From NCBI GenBank assembly GCA_001899065.1, contig MKUZ01000024.1:128-64127 (forward strand): 64,000 nt of DNA. Direction: 5' to 3'. Made by a program: the position numbers and the translations under genes. The DNA comes from Devosia sp. 66-22 (GTDB taxonomy: Bacteria; Pseudomonadota; Alphaproteobacteria; Rhizobiales; Devosiaceae). Positions 1 to 8,388 of the stretch are shown piece after piece. Position 1 is the first letter of the stretch, and each line of letters begins with the position of its first letter. The notes under the pieces were generated by a model. That model saw only the letters and a program-made list of their open reading frames with translations. It was not told the origin of the DNA and searched no databases.

Positions 1-329
1 CTTCGAGCTGCGCCGGCGTATCGTGGTCGTCCCACCACCGGCCTCTCGCTGGCCCCCGGGCGGGCAACAGGAGGCATGAGGGCTGAGATGATCTCATGGT
101 CGGGCTAGGGTAGCTGGAGGTGGTAAGGGGCCGGCGGAGCATACTCACCGTCAGAGCAGATGCTCTACGGCTCGGCACCTACACAGCCATTGACGAACAA
201 GAACGCAGTTCTTACCAGAGGTCTCATCTGCCTTGCGATCATCACACTCGATGACAAGGAGCCTGGCAACCACACCCTCGCCACTCCGAGGACGATGAGG
301 GCGATGGGTCCTTCCTGGCTGTAAGGCTA

Positions 330-363
330 TGAGGGTCGGCTCCAGCCCGCAGTCAGGCAGCAG
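330..363. repeat. Short direct repeat, copy 1
   Basis: GAGGGTCGGCTCCAGCCCGC and the next 14 bases recur at 1200-1233 with about four substitutions and the same orientation. The similarity is lost on the 3' side after about 34 bases. Function is unknown; it may be a remnant of an interspersed repeat. Confidence 0.55.
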
Positions 364-423
364 CAAACGGGGCAAACCTCCCTCTGCTCCCTGCCGGAAT
401 CGGCGTCACTCCTCACATACTCC

Positions 424-493
424 GGAACAATCGAACCAATTGCGCCTCGGCGGGAGCGGCCTCGAGAAGCATTGGGGAAAAAGTGGAATCCAC
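424..493. repeat. Diverged direct repeat, copy 1
   Basis: This stretch begins GGAACAATCGAACC and ends AAAGTGGAATCCAC. It aligns over its whole length in the same orientation with 9700-9768, with roughly a dozen mismatches and one gap. Weaker similarity continues downstream (GCGAACTGAGCGGAAAG here against GCGATGCGAGCGGAAG at the other copy, then CTCCGC...GAC in both). Neither copy encodes a recognisable protein. The two copies bracket the low-GC importer operon. Confidence 0.65.
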
Positions 494-831
494 AACCGCC
501 CAGCCTGACGGGAATTTCTTCGGTCGAGGAGAGGGAACATGCGAACTGAGCGGAAAGCTCCGTAATCTCCGCCACTTGACCCTACCGCCGGCGGCTTCGA
601 GAGGGAAAAGGGCTACTTTCGATGCTCTCGCAGGTTTCCGGCGTAGGTCCACTACGAAGCTTTTTCGCGGACAACTGCCCGCAGCGCGCGGCGTCCCCGC
701 CCCATGCCCCAACTTGTGGGCGAGAGTCAGTACCGGCGACAAGACTGGTGTCCATATTGTCCCTCTCGGGCGAGCCGGCGTAGATTGTGACCCAGGAAGA
801 TGGTCCAGGCGGCAAGCGGGCAATCTGAAGA

Positions 832-1071
832 TTGAAAATCACCGAAGTCCAACGCAAGATCCTGGAGGCGGCTCGAGGCGCCGGAGGACGGTATCGCTTC
901 AGGACGCAGCAGCCCGCCACCGAAGCCAAGTTGGAGCAAGAGGCGTGCGAGGCCTTCGTGGCTGGCGACTATGCGCGCTGGTTATCTTTGGGACCGACTC
1001 CGGGCATAGTGTTCACAGACAAGGCACTGCGGCTTTACCAGCCGGAGAAATCAAACAAGTCGACTTAGGAC
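832..1071 (+). CDS. Small hypothetical protein (possible)
   Basis: A 78-residue frame starting with TTG (LKITEVQRKIL...) and ending at TAG near 1068. The N-terminal part reads like a short helical or winged-helix-like protein (hydrophobic/charged spacing in ITEVQRKILEAA), and its codon use looks more gene-like than the overlapping frames. There is only a weak purine-rich stretch (CTGAAG) in front of the start, and I recognise no family. It stands alone between repeat copies. It could be a real small protein, a remnant, or chance. Confidence 0.3.
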
Positions 1072-1953
1072 TTCTGCCGAGGTCGCGATCGTGGCCGCAA
1101 AAGAACAACGGTCTAATGCTCAACTTGACTTAGCCGTACTGCCGGTGCCCGCTTAGCGGTACACTTCAATTCGTTGGGTCCTCCGCCGCGGGGAGATAGT
1201 GAGGGTCGGCCCCAGCCCGCAGTTAGCCAGCAGCTACAGACTTTTCCGCCTCTGCCTACTCCCAAGGGCGCCGCCAGTCCGCACATCGCCCTGAAGGCTC
1301 GGCGTTAAAGGTGCGCGGCGGTGAGGCCCTCGAGAGGGAATCGAGAGAAGCGCGCTTTGCAAAGCCTCGACCTTTCCGGGGCTTACGAGAGGGGCGAGAG
1401 GGAATGCCTTTCCCTCTCGTTTCCCTGCCCTAGGCCGCCGCCGGTCGTCACATCTGCCGGACCGGTCGGCATAAAGAGGTCGCGGCAGCGATTTTTCCGG
1501 CCTTTCACCCCGACCTCAGCCTACGTGCATTGTGCGGTTCAGTCGAAAAGCCGCCCACTGATCGTTGGCTATGACGCAAAGACGTGGACAAGATGGTCGC
1601 CGACGGCGTGCCTTACGTGATGTACCGTCGTTAGCCTATGCGAAGCCAAGACACGCGCATCTGCGGGCAATGCGGCGGTACGCAAGCACTGACCCGCCGA
1701 TAATGTGGGTTGGTACGCGCATCGTGCAGGGCCTGTGGGCGTGCAGTCCTGAGAAGCCAGTGCTCGCGGTGACCTTCGATACCCGGCCGGCGCATTCGCC
1801 TAAGCGATCCTCATTTCGACGGGTAGTAGCGTTCGAATTGCTGCGCTGGGAGGCACGGGATTCAATAGTTGACCCTCAACCTCTCAGCTAGCGAAGCGCC
1901 CGACCATAACGTCGAAACCATAGATCACACGGCTCGATGAGTGCCCATGGCAA
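1072..1953. other. Intergenic region with a perfect hairpin, no gene seen
   Basis: No frame is convincing. A perfect 10-bp inverted repeat with a 5-nt loop lies at 1395-1419 (CGAGAGGGAA / TTCCCTCTCG). One short frame around 1572-1632 reads protein-like (KDVDKMVADGVPYVMYRR then stop) but has no start and may be the tail of a lost gene. The rest appears non-coding. Confidence 0.45.
1200..1233. repeat. Short direct repeat, copy 2
   Basis: Second copy of the ~34-bp repeat described at 330-363 (GAGGGTCGGCCCCAGCCCGC and following bases), in the same orientation about 870 bp away. It lies just downstream of the small frame at 832-1071. Confidence 0.55.
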
Positions 1954-1988
1954 ATCTTCCCCTGGCTCCTGGAGAGCCAGGGGAAGAT
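1954..1988 (-). terminator. Strong intrinsic-terminator-type hairpin after the M24 gene
   Basis: A perfect 15-bp stem (1954-1968 pairing with 1974-1988) with a 5-nt loop lies about 50 bp beyond the stop codon of the minus-strand M24 gene. Read on the minus strand it is followed by a short T run (ATTTTG). It is the natural end of the importer operon that begins at 8188. Confidence 0.75.
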
Positions 1989-2038
1989 GGAACAGACGCG
2001 AGGCATGGGGAGGACGTCTGTTCAATGCTCGATTGACT

Positions 2039-3280
2039 CTACTCGACGTATAGGAACCGGTTGAAAGTGTGGAAGGGTTCCAATCCGCCCTTCCGGACCA
2101 CTACTTGATCTTCGGTACGCACGCCGCCGAGACCCGGAACGATAAGACTAAGTTCGTAGGCGAACGTCTGGTTCTCCTCGAGCACGTTCTCGATCATGTT
2201 GCCGATCTCTGGGATATCCTCCTCGGGATCCATCCCGGTCGCATGCGCGCCGGTGCGACCTTCGGAGGGAGCAACGAGGTATTGTTCGACGCCCTCGGCC
2301 TTGAACAGACGGCGAAGCACAGCATCGGCTTCAATGCCTGTCATCCCAGCTTTGATCTCGCCGAGGCCAGCCTCATAAACGCGGCTACATGCCTCCATGA
2401 GGGTGCGCTGTTCTTTACTGCAATTACCGTAGACGATTGTGCGGGCGTTGTCGGACGAGTAGCCGTTCACGCGAATGCCATAGTCCATCATGACCAGCTC
2501 GCCGCGACGTATCGGGCGATCGGTCGGATGACGGAAGAGTACGTCCGTGTTGTCACCGGCCTGAATCATTGTGTCGTAGGCGATTGAGGTTCCGCCCTTC
2601 GCGAACATAGCCGCATAGCACAACGAATTGGCTTCACGCTCGGTGATGCCCTCGTTGAGCCGCAGCACCTCCATGAGTGTTTCGATGGCGGCGTCGGAGA
2701 CACGCGCGGCGCGGCGCATCAAATTGACCTCAGCCTCAGTCTTCACCGACTTCAACTGCTCGATTATCATCGCCTGCTTGAGGGTGTCCTCCCCGAATGC
2801 GCGCAGCATTGGCGGATAGAACTCTAGGTCCATATACCGATAGCCCGAGATGCCGATCTTTTTGGGCTTGTCTTTCTGCGCACGCTCCTTAAGGAACGGC
2901 TCCCAGTCGGCGCGGATTTCGCGGATATCGCCACCCATGAGGTTCATCGCGGACGCCTTGTGAGCGGACGGAATCTCGCTCATGGGGAGGAAAAAGACCG
3001 GGTCGCGGCCGGGAACAAGGTAGAGGAGTTCGGGCTGGGGGTAGACTCCGTCAATCGTGCGGTAGTCGACCAGCCAGCGGATGTTGCTCATGCGGTAGCA
3101 GTCGCCGTACACGATGTAGGCGTCGTAACCCTGCTTGTCGATCTCGGCGAGGGCACGATCCATCCGCTCCTTGTAGAGCTGGTGCGGCAGCAGCTCGCCG
3201 CCACTCGTTTCATGTTCGTGAAAGCGCAGTTGGCGCTCAATGTGAGTGGGAAACCACTGCTTGACTTTCTCGTTTATCAT
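2039..3280 (-). CDS. M24 family metallopeptidase-fold enzyme (creatinase / Xaa-Pro peptidase-like)
   Basis: This 413-residue protein has the two-part layout of the creatinase/prolidase group: an N-terminal domain (about 1-175) and a C-terminal pita-bread domain. The five dinuclear-metal ligands of M24 enzymes can be placed: two Asp 11 residues apart in MMDYGIRVNGYSSD, His in RTGAHATGMDPEED, Glu in TFAYELSLIVPG and Glu in GVRTEDQVVV. Family members hydrolyse X-Pro bonds, but related proteins cleave creatine or act as lyases, so the substrate is open. It is the last gene of a minus-strand operon behind an RbsABC-type importer, which suggests it processes the imported compound in the cytoplasm. 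No signal peptide is present. A weak ribosome site (GATGAAGAAC) precedes the ATG. Confidence 0.85.
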   Translation of the reverse strand: MINEKVKQWFPTHIERQLRFHEHETSGGELLPHQLYKERMDRALAEIDKQGYDAYIVYGDCYRMSNIRWLVDYRTIDGVYPQPELLYLVPGRDPVFFLPMSEIPSAHKASAMNLMGGDIREIRADWEPFLKERAQKDKPKKIGISGYRYMDLEFYPPMLRAFGEDTLKQAMIIEQLKSVKTEAEVNLMRRAARVSDAAIETLMEVLRLNEGITEREANSLCYAAMFAKGGTSIAYDTMIQAGDNTDVLFRHPTDRPIRRGELVMMDYGIRVNGYSSDNARTIVYGNCSKEQRTLMEACSRVYEAGLGEIKAGMTGIEADAVLRRLFKAEGVEQYLVAPSEGRTGAHATGMDPEEDIPEIGNMIENVLEENQTFAYELSLIVPGLGGVRTEDQVVVRKGGLEPFHTFNRFLYVE

Positions 3281-3304
3281 CGTTCTTCATCCTTGTTGCT
3301 GATG

Positions 3305-3335
3305 GCTCGGGACTGTTTGCAAGGGCATCCCGAGC
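3305..3335 (-). terminator. Intercistronic hairpin 1 between binding-protein and M24 genes
   Basis: GCTCGGGA at 3305-3312 pairs perfectly with TCCCGAGC at 3328-3335 (8 bp). Together with the stronger hairpin at 3351-3386 it fills the gap between the two genes. It may attenuate transcription or protect the upstream binding-protein mRNA. Confidence 0.5.
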
Positions 3336-3350
3336 CCGTTGGCTTTCTCG

Positions 3351-3386
3351 GTCTAGGACTTGCTGTCTAAGCGGCAAGTCCTAGAC
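3351..3386 (-). terminator. Intercistronic hairpin 2 overlapping the binding-protein stop codon
   Basis: A perfect 13-bp stem (3351-3363 with 3374-3386) and a 10-nt loop includes the TAG stop of the binding-protein gene. It is placed to reduce read-through to the M24 gene or to stabilise the upstream message, as is common after binding-protein genes. Confidence 0.65.
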
Positions 3387-4520
3387 TTTGGGAACACTCA
3401 AAGCCCAATTTACGTAAGCCAAAGGTTCCTCGACGTTCGATTTGTCGACGACCTGAGTGCGCACGTTGAACACTTTGGGCGGAACCTGGCCGAAGATCAG
3501 ATTCCAAAAGATCGTGTCGATGCTCTGGCGGCCCTGGTCAACTGCTCCAACCGATACCGTTGCAGTCATCTGACCCTGCTGGATCGACTCGTATCCGGAC
3601 TTCAGGCCATCGGCGCCGATGGTGATAATCCCATCCGTGCCGTCCCATGGCTTCAGACCGAGAGCCTGAATTGCCTGCGAGGCGCCGAGCGCCATTTCCT
3701 CGTTCTCGCCGTAGATGGCGTTGATGTTGGGATCGCGCTGCAGAAGATTCATCGCAGCGTTGAGCGCCTTGTCACGCACGTAATCGCCGCGCTGTTCGCC
3801 AACGATCTGCAGTTCCGGATACTCCGCTAATGCGATGTCTAGGCCCTTGCGGCGAGCGGTAGACCAGTGGCCCGGCAGCCCCCATATCAGTAGCATTTTG
3901 CCCTTGCCGCCCAATTTTTCAGCAATGTAGCGACCAGCCAGATAGCCGGCCTGCATAGTGTTGTTGTAGCCAATGTTGGAGATGGCTCGGTTCTGGTCCT
4001 CCGGCCAGAGTTCGGCGGGCATATTGAACTGGAAGACCCTGGTGCCGGCCGCCTCGGCTTTGGCATAGACATTCTGCATCGATTCGAAGTCGCCCGCCGT
4101 GCAGACAAGAACGGCGTCGTAGCGGTTGGTGACCCAGGCTTCGATGGTGTTGACCTGATCGTTGATGTCCTGGTGTTCTTGCGGCGAGGCGTAGGTCCAG
4201 TTCCATTTCACGCCAAACATGTCGGAGTAGGCGCGCATCTGAGCAAAGGCACCGTGTTCGATCTCGTCGTAGAACTCAGATGCGGCAGGGCCTGTAAAGC
4301 CGACCGTGAGAGTGCGACCCGCGACGATGTCAGTCACGGTCTTCCGCCAAGCTGCATCCCCCCAAATCAGAGATGTTGCCGCTTCCTGCGCCAACGCATG
4401 GCTGGCATTGAAGATGCCGCTAAGCATAGTGGCGCCTACTGCCGTCCCCGCCACTCCTGTTCCCAGCAGCCGCCGGCGCGAAAGTCCGTTGCTGCCTTCC
4501 GTCTTGTCGTTATCAGCCAT
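3381..4520 (-). CDS. Sugar-type ABC importer periplasmic binding protein (RbsB-like, Tat signal)
   Basis: A 379-residue periplasmic binding protein of the type I (ribose/galactose-binding) fold. The N-terminus carries a twin-arginine signal (SRRRLLGTGVAG, then a hydrophobic stretch ending SHALAQEA). The body follows the family pattern: LTVGFTGPAASEFYDEIEHG at the start of lobe 1, the YDAVLVC and AGTRVFQFN strands, and the NINAIYGENEEMALGASQAI ligand-binding segment. A near-perfect ribosome site (AGGAGGAAAT) precedes the ATG. It is the fourth gene of the operon ATPase, permease, permease, binding protein, M24. The ligand is unknown; the M24 partner makes a plain hexose doubtful. Confidence 0.88.
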   Translation of the reverse strand: MADNDKTEGSNGLSRRRLLGTGVAGTAVGATMLSGIFNASHALAQEAATSLIWGDAAWRKTVTDIVAGRTLTVGFTGPAASEFYDEIEHGAFAQMRAYSDMFGVKWNWTYASPQEHQDINDQVNTIEAWVTNRYDAVLVCTAGDFESMQNVYAKAEAAGTRVFQFNMPAELWPEDQNRAISNIGYNNTMQAGYLAGRYIAEKLGGKGKMLLIWGLPGHWSTARRKGLDIALAEYPELQIVGEQRGDYVRDKALNAAMNLLQRDPNINAIYGENEEMALGASQAIQALGLKPWDGTDGIITIGADGLKSGYESIQQGQMTATVSVGAVDQGRQSIDTIFWNLIFGQVPPKVFNVRTQVVDKSNVEEPLAYVNWALSVPKV

Positions 4521-4561
4521 GATTTCCTCCTGTTGGCTGGTTGAGAGGCCACTTTCGGCCT

Positions 4562-5632
4562 CTAGTTACTGGCATTGCGCCGCGATCCCCCGCGGGACAG
4601 CGCCATGGCCGCACGGTCGATCAACACGGCAAACAGGATGATGCTGCCGATGATGACATTCTCCCATGTGGATTCTATGTTGAGGATGTTGATCGCGTTC
4701 TGGATGACGGTCAGCGTGAGCGCGCCGACCAGCGCGCCCCAGAAGGAACCGCGTCCTCCTGAAAGGGCGGCGCCGCCCATGACAGCAGCAGCGATTGTCT
4801 CAAGCTCGTAGCCGGAGCCCATTGCCGGGTGGACCGTCGTTAGCCGACCCGCAAGCATAACACCTGTGACAGCCGCGAGCGCTCCTGAGGCAATGTATGC
4901 CAGCATTTTGATGCGATCCGGACGTATGCCGGAGAGCTTGGCAGCCTCGGCATTTGAGCCAGTAGCGCGAAAGTGCGCACCAAGATGGGTGCGGCGCAGG
5001 AGGAAGGTGAGAATGAGCAGTAGGGCCAGCGCGACAAACACCGGTAAGGTCAGCTTGCCGACAATCATGCGGAGACCGCCGATGATGTAATAGGCGTCGC
5101 CCATGTAGTCACGGAACGGAATGCCGTTCGTCCACACATATAGAATGCCGCGCGCCACACCCATCATCGCGAGAGTCGCTACGAAGTCGGGCACTTTCAG
5201 TCGGGTGATGACAAGCCCGTTGATGGCGCCGATCATCGCACCGGATATTATGGCGAGCAGAATGGCGACCGGCATCGGCACACCGACAGTAAGGAGGAAG
5301 GCCGCGACGCCGCCACTAAGTCCGATCACCGATCCGACCGACAGATCGATACCGCCCGAGATGATAACAATGGTCATGCCCAGGGTCGGAATGAGTATGA
5401 ACACCATCTGGTTGAGGATGCCAGCAAGGTTGCCCTCCTGCAGCATCTGTGGCGCGAACAGTGATAGGATTGGTAGGAAGCAGACGAGAAACAGGAAAAT
5501 GCCTGCACCCGGCCGACCTATCAGCCGGCGGAAGGTTTCAGTCGCCCCAAATCCCGTGTCGGAAGGAGTGGGTACCTCGCGCGTCCGCACAAGGGATCCT
5601 GCTGGATGAGTTGATGTGGACTTGAAGATCAT
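4562..5632 (-). CDS. Sugar-type ABC importer permease (RbsC-like)
   Basis: This 356-residue multi-span membrane protein belongs to the ribose/xylose/galactose permease family. Visible family marks are ISGGIDLSVGSVIGLSGGVAAF in the first half, LGAHFRATGSNAEAAKLSGIRP in the central cytoplasmic loop, and TVHPAMGSGYELETIAAAVMGGAALSGGRGSFWGA near the C-terminus. It lies 5 bp behind the other RbsC-type permease gene, so the two probably form a heterodimeric channel. The N-terminal ~30 residues (KSTSTHPAGSLVRTREVPTP) are a polar extension. Confidence 0.9.
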   Translation of the reverse strand: MIFKSTSTHPAGSLVRTREVPTPSDTGFGATETFRRLIGRPGAGIFLFLVCFLPILSLFAPQMLQEGNLAGILNQMVFILIPTLGMTIVIISGGIDLSVGSVIGLSGGVAAFLLTVGVPMPVAILLAIISGAMIGAINGLVITRLKVPDFVATLAMMGVARGILYVWTNGIPFRDYMGDAYYIIGGLRMIVGKLTLPVFVALALLLILTFLLRRTHLGAHFRATGSNAEAAKLSGIRPDRIKMLAYIASGALAAVTGVMLAGRLTTVHPAMGSGYELETIAAAVMGGAALSGGRGSFWGALVGALTLTVIQNAINILNIESTWENVIIGSIILFAVLIDRAAMALSRGGSRRNASN

Positions 5633-5637
5633 CGCCG

Positions 5638-6606
5638 CTACACCATCGATCGTTGATTGAGGAAGCGACGGATGCCGCCATCGAGCAATACGGCGAAAAC
5701 GATGATCACGCCGGTGATGATCTGGAACCAGAAGGCGTTGACTGACATCAGGCTTAGCGTGTTCTGCAGCACTGCCAGAAACAGCGCGCCCAGCGCAGTG
5801 CCCAAGACTGACCCGCGGCCACCCGCAAGGCTCGCGCCGCCTAGGGCAGCGGCCGCGATGGCCGTCAGTTCGTAGCCAGTGCCCATTGCGGGGTGGACAG
5901 ACGACAAGCGCGACGCAAGCAGGATGCCAGCTAAGCCTGCACAGATGCCCGAGACGAGGAACACCGAGAAACGCACGCGCCTAACGAGAACGCCGGCGAG
6001 GAAGGACGACTTGGGGTTGAGGCCGACCCCGTAGACTGCGCGCCCCATGGTGGTACGGGCCAGAATTACGCCTGCCACGAGGGCGACGATGAGGGCAATG
6101 ATCACTGCTAGGGGGGCGCCACCCACCGAGCCCGCGGCAAGCGTCATGAAGCCAGGGTCTTGAGAGTTGAGACGTGAATTGGCAGTCATCAACTCGACGA
6201 CGCCGCGCATTAGCGACAGAGTCCCCAACGTCGCGATGAAGTCGGCGAAGCCGAGGACCACGATGAAATAGGCATTGAAAAGACCCGCTGCCGCCCCGGT
6301 CGCAAGCCCGGCGAGGAGCGCGAAGGGCAACGGGGCGCCGGCGTTCAGGCAGAAAACACAGATCGCCGCCGCCACGCCCATGACCGAGCCCACCGACAGG
6401 TCGATGCCACCTGATATCAGCACATAGGTTATGCCGATGCCGAGAATGACGACGAACACCGACTGCACGAGAACGTTAGAAAGGTTCTCGGTCGTGAGGA
6501 AGGAAGGCGCAAAGATCGAGGAGAAGACTACGAGCAGCGCCAGCGCGAAGAATACGGTCGCACCCTCGATGCGCAGGATTGAGCGAAGGTTGATCTTACT
6601 TGCCAA
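5638..6606 (-). CDS. Sugar-type ABC importer permease (RbsC-like)
   Basis: The second RbsC-type permease of the operon, about 322 residues. It shows LISGGIDLSVGSVMGVAAAICVF and VHPAMGTGYELTAIAAAALGGASLAGGRGSVLG, the same signatures as its neighbour. I chose the TTG at 6606 because GGGAGG lies a proper distance upstream; an in-frame TTG at 6624 would add MQREAT but has that ribosome site inside the coding part. Either start overlaps the 3' end of the ATPase gene, so translation is probably coupled. Confidence 0.88.
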   Translation of the reverse strand: MASKINLRSILRIEGATVFFALALLVVFSSIFAPSFLTTENLSNVLVQSVFVVILGIGITYVLISGGIDLSVGSVMGVAAAICVFCLNAGAPLPFALLAGLATGAAAGLFNAYFIVVLGFADFIATLGTLSLMRGVVELMTANSRLNSQDPGFMTLAAGSVGGAPLAVIIALIVALVAGVILARTTMGRAVYGVGLNPKSSFLAGVLVRRVRFSVFLVSGICAGLAGILLASRLSSVHPAMGTGYELTAIAAAALGGASLAGGRGSVLGTALGALFLAVLQNTLSLMSVNAFWFQIITGVIIVFAVLLDGGIRRFLNQRSMV

Positions 6607-8188
6607 CGTTGCCTCCCGTTGCAAGAGCCATTACCTGGCGCTGCATTTCGGCCATCTGCGCCGGATCAGCAGCCGCGCCGATGGGCACCGACAGTTCGCC
6701 GGCCTTGCGGCCCTCGCGCATAACCATCACGCGGTCGGACAGTCCGAGAAGTTCGGGCAACTCTGAGGAGATGACGATAACGGATCGTCCCTTCGCGACG
6801 AAGTTGCGAATGAGCCGATATACTTCGGTCTTAGCGCCGACATCGATTCCCTGCGTAGGCTCGTCGACAATGATGATATTGGGGTCAGAGAACAGGGCGC
6901 GGGCGAACAACACTTTCTGCTGGTTGCCCCCGGACAGATTCTCAATGTGCTCCGCGGGACCGCGGGTCTTTATGCGGAGCTCGTCCACATAGTTCGCCGC
7001 GACAGAACGCTCCCGGCGCCGCTGCACGAAGGTGGAGCTGGCGATCTTGCCTGGCGCCGAGATGGTAATGTTGCGGGCGACGTCCAGTCCGGCGACGATG
7101 CCGAGAACCTTGCGCTCCTCGGGCACCATGAAGATCCCCGCTCTGACCGCCTCCGCCGGCGATGCTGGCGAGATCGTCCGCCCATTGGCCCAGATTTCGC
7201 CGGCGTCGATCGGGTCTGCACCAATAATCGCCCGAGCCAGCTCGGTGCGTCCTGACCCGGCCAAGCCGCCAATGCCAAGGATTTCGCCGGCGCGAAGCGT
7301 AAGCGATACATTGTTGAGCACGCCGCGCCGCGACAATCCGGTGACGCTCAGGACCTCGGGCGCGGTCTCTGGCAAGCTTTGCGACAGCGAGCGCGCTGCC
7401 GCCGCGGCCATCGATCCGACATCGCGGCCGACCATTTTCCTGATAATGGCATCGACGTTGGTCTCCGCCATCGGGATGGTGTCTATCCATTGCCCATCGC
7501 GAAACACGGTGACACGGTCGACCGTACCAGCCAATTCGTCGAGCCGGTGCGTCACCAAGAGAACTGCTACCCCGCGGTCGCGCATCGCCCGGATATGAGA
7601 GAGCAATGTGTCCCGTTCATCGTCTGGCAGCTGTGCTGTCGGCTCGTCCATGATCACGAGCGTCGCCTCGAAGGCCAATGCCTTGATGATTTCGATCAGC
7701 CGCTGTTTGAGTCCGCCAAGCTCGGCCACGGGACGCGACAGGTCGCGACGATCGCCTCCAAACTGGGCCCACAGTTCCTGCGCCCTCGCGCGCATGGCGC
7801 TTCGATTCACGAGGATGCTGCCGGAGCGGCCGGCGCGTAACTCGCGCCCTAGGAAGATATTCTCGATTGGTGAAAGGTCGGCCGCGAGCGTATGTTCTTG
7901 GTAGATTGTTGTGATGCCCAGTCCCTGAGCCTCACGCGGGCTCGAGATATTGCGTGGCTCGCCATTGACCAGGATGGTACCCGCGTCCGGTTTGTAAACT
8001 CCGCTCAGCAGTTTGATCAGAGTTGACTTGCCGGCGCCATTTTCACCCAGTAGCGCGTGAACTTCGCCTGGCCGGATGGCGAGGGACGCATTTCCAAGGG
8101 CGACGACGCCCGGGAAACGTTTCGTGACGTTACGCACTTCGACCAAATAGGGGCGCGCGTCGTCGTCGCGCGAAGACCTAGCATTCAT
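6596..8188 (-). CDS. Sugar-type ABC importer ATP-binding protein (RbsA-like, two nucleotide-binding domains)
   Basis: A 530-residue double ATPase. The first domain has Walker A GENGAGKST and Walker B LVIMDEPT. The second has the degenerate Walker A GLAGSGRTE usual in RbsA/MglA proteins, signature LSGGNQQKV and Walker B IIIVDEPTQGIDVG. The first-domain signature reads ELGGLKQRLIEI instead of the usual LSxGxxQ pattern, so this site may be altered. The gene is first in a five-gene minus-strand operon and faces the ROK regulator across 200 bp. Confidence 0.9.
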   Translation of the reverse strand: MNARSSRDDDARPYLVEVRNVTKRFPGVVALGNASLAIRPGEVHALLGENGAGKSTLIKLLSGVYKPDAGTILVNGEPRNISSPREAQGLGITTIYQEHTLAADLSPIENIFLGRELRAGRSGSILVNRSAMRARAQELWAQFGGDRRDLSRPVAELGGLKQRLIEIIKALAFEATLVIMDEPTAQLPDDERDTLLSHIRAMRDRGVAVLLVTHRLDELAGTVDRVTVFRDGQWIDTIPMAETNVDAIIRKMVGRDVGSMAAAAARSLSQSLPETAPEVLSVTGLSRRGVLNNVSLTLRAGEILGIGGLAGSGRTELARAIIGADPIDAGEIWANGRTISPASPAEAVRAGIFMVPEERKVLGIVAGLDVARNITISAPGKIASSTFVQRRRERSVAANYVDELRIKTRGPAEHIENLSGGNQQKVLFARALFSDPNIIIVDEPTQGIDVGAKTEVYRLIRNFVAKGRSVIVISSELPELLGLSDRVMVMREGRKAGELSVPIGAAADPAQMAEMQRQVMALATGGNVGK

Positions 8189-8388
8189 GGTTTCACTGAC
8201 CGCTCTTGGGGCCTCCTCCTCGAGGCCTGCTCAATCGAACGGTACTTCCTCCGAGGGTCAGAATAAGTCCCCTCTTGTTTTTGTGTCAAGCGGGCCGAAA
8301 ATTTTTGCATTGGAGGCGGGCGGTTTGCCGGACTGGCTATTGCGCGCTATTCACCGCAACATATTGATGTTGCAGAACTGGAGCCACG
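8189..8388. promoter_or_regulatory. Divergent promoter region with a perfect inverted repeat
   Basis: This 200-bp gap separates the importer operon from the ROK gene. A perfect 7-bp inverted repeat with a 4-nt spacer, GCAACAT-ATTG-ATGTTGC, sits at 8356-8373, 15 bp before the ROK start codon. It is a good candidate operator for the neighbouring regulator. The ribosome site GGAG (8380-8383) of the ROK gene lies just behind it, so bound protein would cover the leader. Confidence 0.6.

Larger units (their letters stand above)
1..831. other. Intergenic / decayed region, no convincing gene
   Basis: No reading frame here has a recognisable family signature, convincing ribosome site or codon pattern like the neighbouring genes. 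It contains the first copy of a diverged ~70-bp direct repeat (424-493, second copy at 9700-9768) and the first copy of a ~34-bp repeat (330-363, second copy at 1200-1233). The short string CGAGAGGGAA appears near 598 and again twice around 1330-1404. It reads as repeat-rich non-coding or decayed DNA, possibly an edge of acquired material. Confidence 0.5.

Noticed and set aside
483-1133. A 216-codon open frame near the left edge
   Set aside because: It is Arg/Gly/Pro-rich without structure, crosses the repeat copy and overlaps a more plausible short frame; no ribosome site was seen.
2039-3280. Calling the M24 protein DddP (DMSP lyase)
   Set aside because: Only the general M24 metal ligands are shared; the surrounding residues I can recall for DddP do not match, and no DMSP-related gene is nearby.
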